In this document: one piece after another, positions 57,823 to 64,000 of the stretch | Layout of the letters: every line of letters starts with the position of its first letter | How positions within the stretch are numbered: the stretch's first letter is position 1 | NCBI GenBank assembly: GCA_016280915.1 | Contig: JAEEHQ010000009.1 | Location: 1-64,000, forward strand | DNA from: Bacteroidales bacterium | Lineage (GTDB): Bacteria; Bacteroidota; Bacteroidia; Bacteroidales; P3 | Direction: 5' to 3' | Length of the DNA: 64,000 nucleotides | Made by a program: the position numbers and the translations under genes | Notes under the pieces: generated by a model | The model's database searches: none | Seen by the model: only the letters and a program-made list of their open reading frames with translations | What the model was told of the DNA's origin: nothing

Positions 57823-60207
57823 ATGGCAAACTATTCTCACATCTTCCTCCACGAAGGTAATGTTGATAAAATAGAGTTCACACCCATAAACGGTGGTGAT
57901 AGTGGTACACCTATTGAACGAGATGTCCAGACTCATGCTGCAAATATCCGATTGCAATATGAAGAAAGTGTGAGTCAGGCCATGCAACAGATTCATAACC
58001 GCCGCGACAACAATCAGCCTTTTGCTGATGGATTATATCTGGATATAGAACTTAAAGGTAAGTATCCTCCTTACAAAAGTCTCGACGGCAAGCTTGGCGC
58101 TCGTCTAATGAGTATTGGCAAGAGAGAAAACGAAGAAACCTCAGTAGCATCTATCTTTCTTCCAGTAAAGAACAGTCGTTGGCTTTCCAAGAAACTTGAC
58201 AAGTATGAAGAGCCCGTTACCGAGGGGAAGAAACCTAAAAATCAAACTCTTATTAACTCAATAGAGACCATTTCATCAGCAACTGCCCGGTCTTTATTTC
58301 CTAGCAAGGAAGAGTATGACGGTTTACGGCCTTTGCAACAAGGCTGCTTTGAGATTTGGCTTGATGTTGTGGATGATGCGGAAATTGAAAAAGCAAAACG
58401 CATTCTGAATCAATTGGGCATCAGCCTTACTCAGAGGTCTTTCCTAAAGTTTGAGCAAGTTACCGTTCTTCTTGTTAACGCAACAAAAGAGGCGCTTGAT
58501 GAAATACCATTCTCTTTGGACTATGTGGAGGCTATTCGTTGCTATTATAGCCCCAACGTTTTATTAGCCAACGATGAAGAACAGCGCGAATGGGCTGACC
58601 TAATTTTGGACGATGTTGTACAGAATGTCAATGATGAATCAGTCATTGTCGGAATCTTGGATCAAGGAGTGAATAATGGACATCCTATGCTGGAGCCGTT
58701 CCTGCCAGATGATCGACGCGCGACGGTAATACCCAATACGAATGTTTTCCACGAAGGAGACCACGGCACGGGGATGGCTGGACTGGTTGAATATGGAGAC
58801 CTGACGGAATTTCTTGGCCGTCATGGCCATCTGGAGATCAATCATGCCCTTGCATCTGTCAAGATTCTTTCGCAGATCCCGAACGAGAAACATCTATATG
58901 GTAAGATAACAGAAGATGCTATTGTGAAAGCTGAAGAGCTTGGTGCAAAGATAACTTGTATGGCCGTTACCGAAGAACACGAGCGCAACGACGGCTCTCC
59001 CACCTCATGGTCTGCGGCCATCGATAAGGCGCTGTTTAATGGCGGCCAATGCGACCGTCTCATGGTGATATCAGCTGGTAATACCAAGCCCGACACCATT
59101 GATGCTGATGACTATAAGACCACTCTTATTAACTCATCAATTCAGTCGCCAGGCCAATCTCAGAATGCAATAGTTGTCGGAGCCTATACAAAAATGAGTG
59201 TGTGCGAACATGACGGCTATACAGCAATAGCACCACCTAATGGAGTTTCTCCTCATACGAGGACACGATGGTTTTGGCGACGTAACACCATAAAGCCTGA
59301 TATAGTAATGGAAGGTGGCAATGTTGCCCATCATCAAATGCTAGGTAATTGTGTTCTCCCCGAGCTAGATTTAGTTACAACCTGTCCTGATTTCAATCAG
59401 GAGCCTTTGATGGGATTCGATGCCACAAGTGCTTCCACCGCTTTGGCAGCAAGGTTGGCAGCCCGTATCAAAACGGCTAACCCAGAGATATCAGCCCTCT
59501 CTGTCCGGGCGTTGATGATACATTCTGCTGCTTGGACTAATGAGATGAAGTCCTTGTCTCAGAGCCCTTCAGGTATCATGAAGTATTGCGGTTATGGTGT
59601 GCCCAACGAGCAACGTGCTTTGGTAAGCAACGACACTCACGCCACCTTCATAGTGGAAAACGAACTTATCCCCTTCAAGGCGGATGGTACATACAAGGAA
59701 ATGCACTTCTACGCTCTTCCTTGGCCTAAGGAACTGTTGGAGCAGATGTATGATGAGACGGTTAAGTTACGAGTGACCCTTTCATACTATATTGAGCCGT
59801 CACCGAGCTTTAAGAGCGATTACAATAGATACCGCCTATCTTCTGCAGGTCTGACATTTGATGTGAAGACAGCACATGAGACAAAGGAACAGTTCATAGC
59901 CCGCAAAAACAAACTAAGACCTGTGGTAGAAAAAGGCAAGAATGACTGCAACCGTTGGGAAATTGGTATAACGCTACGTGGAAATAGCACAGTACAGTCA
60001 GATTGGTTTGAATGTACTGCACGAGAACTGGCCGAGTGCAACGATATAGCCGTATTCCCTCAAAGTGGTTGGTGGAAGTTCCGTAAAATAGAGAATGTTC
60101 ATAACAGAATAAAGTATTCACTAGTTGTTAGCATCGAGTCAGCTGAGACAGAAATATACGATGCAGTTAGAATTGCAGTGGGACAGGTCATCCCTATAGT
60201 GCTTTAA
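57823..60207 (+). CDS. S8 subtilisin-like protease, IetS-like
   Basis: The 794-residue protein carries the S8 triad Asp280 (GILDQGVNN), His314 (HGTGMAG) and Ser536 (ATSAST, where the canonical GTS is ATS). It has no signal peptide, so it acts in the cytoplasm. An N-terminal region of about 260 residues precedes the protease domain and a C-terminal ~200 residues follow. The ATPase gene is nine bases upstream, so both are one transcript. The pair resembles the IetA/IetS system described as anti-phage. The role is inferred from the pair and the island context. Confidence 0.85.
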   Translation: MANYSHIFLHEGNVDKIEFTPINGGDSGTPIERDVQTHAANIRLQYEESVSQAMQQIHNRRDNNQPFADGLYLDIELKGKYPPYKSLDGKLGARLMSIGKRENEETSVASIFLPVKNSRWLSKKLDKYEEPVTEGKKPKNQTLINSIETISSATARSLFPSKEEYDGLRPLQQGCFEIWLDVVDDAEIEKAKRILNQLGISLTQRSFLKFEQVTVLLVNATKEALDEIPFSLDYVEAIRCYYSPNVLLANDEEQREWADLILDDVVQNVNDESVIVGILDQGVNNGHPMLEPFLPDDRRATVIPNTNVFHEGDHGTGMAGLVEYGDLTEFLGRHGHLEINHALASVKILSQIPNEKHLYGKITEDAIVKAEELGAKITCMAVTEEHERNDGSPTSWSAAIDKALFNGGQCDRLMVISAGNTKPDTIDADDYKTTLINSSIQSPGQSQNAIVVGAYTKMSVCEHDGYTAIAPPNGVSPHTRTRWFWRRNTIKPDIVMEGGNVAHHQMLGNCVLPELDLVTTCPDFNQEPLMGFDATSASTALAARLAARIKTANPEISALSVRALMIHSAAWTNEMKSLSQSPSGIMKYCGYGVPNEQRALVSNDTHATFIVENELIPFKADGTYKEMHFYALPWPKELLEQMYDETVKLRVTLSYYIEPSPSFKSDYNRYRLSSAGLTFDVKTAHETKEQFIARKNKLRPVVEKGKNDCNRWEIGITLRGNSTVQSDWFECTARELAECNDIAVFPQSGWWKFRKIENVHNRIKYSLVVSIESAETEIYDAVRIAVGQVIPIVL

Positions 60208-60506
60208 TCAGAGACCACTGCTTTGTTGTAATTCCAAGATGGGAAGGTCATAAAGGCACCTGATTTATTAAAAAGGTTCTACAATGGCATAAAGCCATAG
60301 TTATTACATTATGATGCCTGAAATGAAAAACGAACGAAACTACGTCTGCGTACCTTAGGTGAAGAGTACTCTATCGCCAGTTTTAGTAAGGAACAAGATG
60401 GTGGTTGATGTTCACCAAGATTCTGCCATATGAAATAAATGATTGTATCTTTGTACCGTCCCCAATTCCTAAATCTTATAGAAAAACAAGTCAGAACTTT
60501 CTCTGA

Positions 60507-60530
60507 TTGAAAAAAAATTGTATTTTTGCG
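60507..60530 (+). promoter_or_regulatory. A-tract promoter block 3
   Basis: TTGAAAAAAAATTG is followed by TATTTTTGCG (−7 box 60521-60528). It matches blocks 1 and 2 but now precedes a broken gene relic and the KAP gene 350 bases on. Confidence 0.65.
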
Positions 60531-60561
60531 AGTTAAAAGTTTTAAACAAATGACAAAATAG

Positions 60562-60684
60562 GGCGCATGGTGTGCCGATGGGGTAAAACGCAACAAACAC
60601 AAAAACGGGTAGTTAATCAATGGAAAAATCTTCCAAACGATGCCCTCCTGCAAGCCAATCCACACTATGGGTAGCCGAGTTTAA
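60562..60684 (+). pseudogene. second 3' relic of a Gp37/Gp68-like gene
   Basis: The plus strand reads GAWCADGVKRNKHKNG, an in-frame stop, then NGKIFQTMPS. It matches the last part of the relic at 56419 (GTWGSDGVRRSKHKNG ... FQTMPN). It has an internal stop and no start and is not functional. Confidence 0.6.
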
Positions 60685-60875
60685 TAATGCACACACCAAC
60701 TAACAAATTCAAAATAAAACACATAAACACTCTCTATTCTCGATTCTCGTTCACATTAATTATTCCCGTTATAAAAAGCATAAAATCAGTTTCTAATAAG
60801 CAAAGAACGAATAATGACCGAGGAGTAAAAAAGGTGTTTGAATAGAGATAGTGAAAATCATAAACGAATTTCTAT

Positions 60876-62933
60876 ATGGAAGGAAAAGTAATAACGGATA
60901 TTGTTAAAGACTATTTGGAAAAGGAACGCACTGACTATGCCATAATGATTGATGGCGTATGGGGTAGTGGAAAAACATTTTATGTGGAGAATGTTTTAGT
61001 CAATGCTATTAAAGAGATAGACTGCAAAAGCACAAAACCAGTCAAGAAATATTCCCCCATAATATTTAGTTTGTATGGGGCAAAAACTGCAGAAAATATT
61101 CAACTGGAAATAAAGCGAAAAATAAAACTATCTGACAACGACCCAGTCAATAAAAAAAAGAGAGGCTTACCCAGATTTCTCCAACCGAAAACAGAAACAG
61201 TAATATCTACTTTTGTTGGTGGATTCGCAGAGTACTTCGGTATTGACAGCAAGCGACTAATAACTCTATTTAACTTAATCCCAATACCTAAAAATGTAGT
61301 TCTCATTCTTGATGATATGGAACGCTCTGAGTTGTCTTCTAAAGAAGTTTTGAGCATTGTCAATTATTATGCCGAAAGAGAAAACATCAAGGTCATTTTA
61401 ATCTGCAATGAAACGAAAGAAGACTCTGAATACAAGCAATTCAAAGAAAAAACAATAAGATACACTTTGCACTATTCTCCTTCAACGGAAGAGATTTTCG
61501 ACAGTATTGTCAATAAATTGTTACTTAATAAATCGTCCAAATACAGATCATTCATTGACTCGAATAAGAGTTTGATTTTAGAAATATTCTATCTTGGAGA
61601 ATGCAACAACTTGAGAACCCTAATTTTCGTACTAGATATATTTGATAAAGTTTTTGAAGAAATATCAAACTGTGAGTTTGAAGACGAGTTTCTCAAAGGT
61701 TTTCTTTCGTTTGCATGTATTTATTCGATAGAGTATAAGTCTGGTGCTAATGATAATGATCTGGTCTGGCTATCCAGCCATTCGACCCCGAATACTACAA
61801 TTACAATTTTTGATATTGCTAGAGGCGGGTATGAGAATAATAATAAAGAAAAGAATCCATTTATTGAAAAACTAACTCAATATGGCTATTATCTGAAAAC
61901 ATCACTTCCTTCGGAAGCCATTGCACATTATATCCATTACGGGGAATTTGACAAAGATACATTTGAGAATGAGCAAAAAAAGATAGAGGAAGAATATATC
62001 GAATTGCGTAAGACTGAATATGGACAATGCCTCATCAAAATGATGGATTGGAAAAAAATAGAGGATACCGGTCTCGACGAATTGTTGTCTCAAGTTGTGG
62101 AGTTCCTCAAACAAGGTAAATATTCCCCCAAGGATATATCTATTTTATATGCAAGGTACCTAGAGTTAAAAATGAACAACATCTTTTGTCAAGACGTTAA
62201 TGATGAGATCTTTTTTGAAGCCGTTGACAAACAAAAAAACAACTGGAGTCCAATTTATGAAGACGAGTTGTACGAATGGAAAAGAAGAGACAACTCCTAT
62301 GATTCAATGTATGAGGAACTCAAAAAACATATTATCGATATCAATAAAGAATATTTAAAAAGACAAGATACAGAAGGAAACGAGGAGTTGATGAACATTA
62401 TTCGCAATGGCGAACTAAACAAGTATAAGCAATATACAAGACGTATTGACTCGCAGCAGTTCCTATCCCTTCCAATTGACGAATTGTGGGAAGCCATATC
62501 CCACACAGATAAAGATATCCAGCATCTTTTTGTTACACAGATGGAACAATTGTTCCATTTGGAAACTGATCGTTCAGAGGAACTTGCTTTTATCGAAAGA
62601 CTTCTCCCTTATATGAAAGATACACTAAGCGGATCATCCATCGGTTTCAATATGATAAAATACAAACCACTTGCAATACATTTCCAACAAATTCTAAAAA
62701 AAACTATTGGTCTTAGATTAAGAAATTATGTTGAAAACATAATTTCTTCTGGCAATTATCAAGAAAACGCAATTCTGAGAATGGATCCTACCATATTTAC
62801 ATTTTCACTGACAGAAAAGCCCACAGAAGATGGTAAGATAATTCCACTGTATGCATTGTTGGATGATACAGGTGGGGAGAAAAAGGTAGATGTTAAAGCT
62901 TGTTTTTATGTTTTTGATGGAAAAGATAATTAA
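60876..62933 (+). CDS. KAP-type P-loop NTPase
   Basis: The 685-residue protein begins MEGKVITDIVKDYLEKERTD and has Walker A GVWGSGKT (27-34) and Walker B VVLILDDMER (about 140-149) with the acidic-basic pair of KAP/STAND-like ATPases. Unlike many KAP NTPases it shows no membrane insertion. The C-terminal ~400 residues are helical, charged and without recognised domains. The AT content is far higher than in the rest of the window, a sign of transfer. An HNH protein is encoded 63 bases downstream. A defence function is plausible but not established. Confidence 0.8.
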   Translation: MEGKVITDIVKDYLEKERTDYAIMIDGVWGSGKTFYVENVLVNAIKEIDCKSTKPVKKYSPIIFSLYGAKTAENIQLEIKRKIKLSDNDPVNKKKRGLPRFLQPKTETVISTFVGGFAEYFGIDSKRLITLFNLIPIPKNVVLILDDMERSELSSKEVLSIVNYYAERENIKVILICNETKEDSEYKQFKEKTIRYTLHYSPSTEEIFDSIVNKLLLNKSSKYRSFIDSNKSLILEIFYLGECNNLRTLIFVLDIFDKVFEEISNCEFEDEFLKGFLSFACIYSIEYKSGANDNDLVWLSSHSTPNTTITIFDIARGGYENNNKEKNPFIEKLTQYGYYLKTSLPSEAIAHYIHYGEFDKDTFENEQKKIEEEYIELRKTEYGQCLIKMMDWKKIEDTGLDELLSQVVEFLKQGKYSPKDISILYARYLELKMNNIFCQDVNDEIFFEAVDKQKNNWSPIYEDELYEWKRRDNSYDSMYEELKKHIIDINKEYLKRQDTEGNEELMNIIRNGELNKYKQYTRRIDSQQFLSLPIDELWEAISHTDKDIQHLFVTQMEQLFHLETDRSEELAFIERLLPYMKDTLSGSSIGFNMIKYKPLAIHFQQILKKTIGLRLRNYVENIISSGNYQENAILRMDPTIFTFSLTEKPTEDGKIIPLYALLDDTGGEKKVDVKACFYVFDGKDN

Positions 62934-62941
62934 CAATCTCG

Positions 62942-62949
62942 TATCTTTG
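62942..62949 (+). promoter_or_regulatory. −7 box for the HNH gene
   Basis: TATCTTTG followed by TAATCC lies 48 bases upstream of the HNH start, so it may be transcribed separately from the KAP gene. Confidence 0.6.
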
Positions 62950-62996
62950 TAATCCCAAAGTAAGATGAAAACAAACGGAAGATATAACTAACACTG

Positions 62997-63866
62997 ATGA
63001 ACTACGAAAATGGATTTATATTACAGAAAGATGTAAACTGGTCGCTACTGAACGAAGGACTGGCAATACCAATTTCCGTCTATTCCCGTTTCTACGAATG
63101 GGATGCCTCCATATTGAAACACGGAGTCGGCAAACAGGTGAAAATCCTTATTGATGGCGAGTTCTACAATGCAACGCTAAAGAACCAAAACTTCGACCAG
63201 CGCAAGTTCCCTGGGCATAGAGACATTATTCAAATACGGTACACCCAGACATCCCCAATTGCCACAAAGCTACGTAGCGTCTTTCATGAAAGCTATTCTT
63301 ACTTCTCCGCCCAACGTCTGCTGAAGGAGAACTACCATCGTCAGATTATGTTGCCGAGTGACATACACGAATATATCAGGCTTTATCTCACTCCATACTC
63401 CGATGTACTCTGTATAGAATGCTGTTCTAATACTGAATATGTGCAAGTGGCTAATGATCTTAGTAACGTACCCGAAGAACTATTTGAACAAAGTGACGAT
63501 GATGAGTTTTTCATGACTGACAAGTTTGCCTCCATTGAGAAAAAGCAACAATTAGTAAAGTATCGCAAGATTGACCGTAGCATTATACTAACATTAAAGA
63601 AGTTCTACGACTATCGTGACGAAATAAGTGGTGAGAAAATTGGCAACGAATATGGTGATAGTGTAGTTGAGGCACACCACATTGATTACTTCACCCGTTC
63701 ACAGAACAACGACTCCACCAATATCATAATTATCAGCCCTAACTACCACCGCATTATCCACAAGAATAACCCACACTTCAACCGCAAGAAGTACCAGTTC
63801 GAGTTCGCGAATGGTGAAGTGTTGAAATTAAAGTTGTATGAGCACTTGAAAGTAAGCACCTATTAA
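62997..63866 (+). CDS. HNH-type nuclease-like protein
   Basis: The 289-residue protein has an HNH-like C-terminal domain: EAHHIDYF (His227-His228) and SPNYHRIIHK (Asn249, His251, His255), followed by the family-typical NPHFNRKKY. The first Cys pair that usually opens this motif (CxxCG before EKIG) reads DEISG here, so the zinc knuckle is lost. The ~200 residues before it form a domain with LAIPISVYSRFYEWD that is unlike any I know. HNH proteins of this type are often restriction-like effectors. It follows the KAP NTPase with its own promoter; the pair could form a two-gene system. Confidence 0.72.
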   Translation: MNYENGFILQKDVNWSLLNEGLAIPISVYSRFYEWDASILKHGVGKQVKILIDGEFYNATLKNQNFDQRKFPGHRDIIQIRYTQTSPIATKLRSVFHESYSYFSAQRLLKENYHRQIMLPSDIHEYIRLYLTPYSDVLCIECCSNTEYVQVANDLSNVPEELFEQSDDDEFFMTDKFASIEKKQQLVKYRKIDRSIILTLKKFYDYRDEISGEKIGNEYGDSVVEAHHIDYFTRSQNNDSTNIIIISPNYHRIIHKNNPHFNRKKYQFEFANGEVLKLKLYEHLKVSTY

Positions 63867-63919
63867 CAGAGACAAAAAAATTGTAGAGCAAAGAATTGTA
63901 AACCAAGGACAATCGTCAT

Positions 63920-64000
63920 ATGGAAGAAGACAGTACAATCGCAAATACCATTAGTCATGATGCATTTTTATCTTTCGGAGGGCTACAGCAAAAGACAGTC
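63920..64000 (+). CDS. partial gene, unknown, cut by the window end
   Basis: An ATG at 63920 starts a frame MEEDSTIANTISHDAFLSFG that is open to the end of the window (27 codons). It lies 53 bases after the HNH stop on the same strand and so may belong to the same operon. The visible part has no recognised motif. Confidence 0.5.
   Translation, partial: MEEDSTIANTISHDAFLSFGGLQQKTV

Larger units (their letters stand above)
60208..60875. other. intercassette region between subtilase and KAP NTPase
   Basis: The 668-bp region contains the third A-tract promoter block (60507-60530), a short relic of the Gp37/Gp68 3' end (60562-60684) and AT-rich filler. A TATCTTTG (60439-60446) is a further possible −7 box. 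No intact gene is seen before the KAP start at 60876. Confidence 0.6.

Noticed and set aside
60876-63866. Septu (PtuA/PtuB) system
   Set aside because: The HNH partner is suggestive, but the ATPase is a KAP-type P-loop protein and lacks the SMC/ABC-like signature expected for PtuA.

Overview
The window looks like chromosomal DNA of a member of the Bacteroidales. Support comes from the promoters (TANNTTTG −7 boxes in front of many genes), a type IX secretion sorting domain, a PorE-like OmpA protein, many lipoproteins and small outer-membrane barrels, two ECF sigma/anti-sigma operons, and Bacteroidales-type families (S46 and C69 peptidases, the DUF2795 protein, the DUF2520 protein). I cannot fix the genus. 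Several exported peptidases (S9 DPP-like, S46 DPP7-like, C69, S41), a Kbl-type enzyme and acetate kinase suggest growth on peptides and amino acids with acetate as a product. A class II, adenosylcobalamin-dependent ribonucleotide reductase and a PduO-type adenosyltransferase point to B12-dependent, probably anaerobic, dNTP synthesis.

Layout. 1-500: a broken Nudix gene fused to the tail of a serine recombinase, an old mobile-element scar. 0.9-9.2 kb: DUF389 membrane protein, a repeat-rich gap, an SDR oxidoreductase, an S9 peptidase, a cupin lipoprotein and a DPP7-like S46 peptidase. 9.5-12.3 kb (minus strand): an ECF sigma factor, an 87-bp tandem repeat, an anti-sigma factor and a barrel protein. 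12.4-20.9 kb: LrgA/LrgB, ProX, a hypothetical protein, a YeiH-type transporter, NrdJ, a decayed cobalamin-riboswitch-like sequence, rpsT and tRNA-Glu. 20.9-28.5 kb: a hypothetical protein, C69 dipeptidase, a lone rnfA, a tiny acidic lipoprotein, trpS, mannose-1-phosphate guanylyltransferase, a lipoprotein and a barrel protein. 28.5-37.3 kb (minus strand): TatD, DUF2520, DUF2795, PduO, Nfu, Mrp, TlpA-like, S41, Nudix and cysS. 37.6-43.0 kb: a thioredoxin-like lipoprotein and the second ECF sigma/anti-sigma/barrel cluster. 43.3-54.6 kb: ackA, a membrane protein, PorE-like protein, a zinc-less sirtuin, a T9SS cargo protein, a zinc-ribbon membrane protein, a TPR protein, a radical SAM protein, a MNT/HEPN toxin-antitoxin pair, kbl and an HdeD-like protein.

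54.7-64.0 kb is an accessory, defence-like island that is clearly more AT-rich from about 60.7 kb. It carries a Fic protein, an AAA ATPase plus subtilase pair resembling IetAS, a KAP-type P-loop NTPase followed by an HNH protein, and the start of one more gene. Three near-identical A-tract promoter blocks and two 3' relics of a phage Gp37/Gp68-like (DUF5131) gene punctuate it, which suggests cassette-wise assembly by recombination at shared short sequences. The KAP NTPase/HNH pair is the best candidate for an undescribed system. The shared promoter motif of the two ECF operons, with the translatable tandem repeat between one sigma gene and its anti-sigma gene, is the best regulatory curiosity.

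All calls come from reading the sequence. No searches were run.
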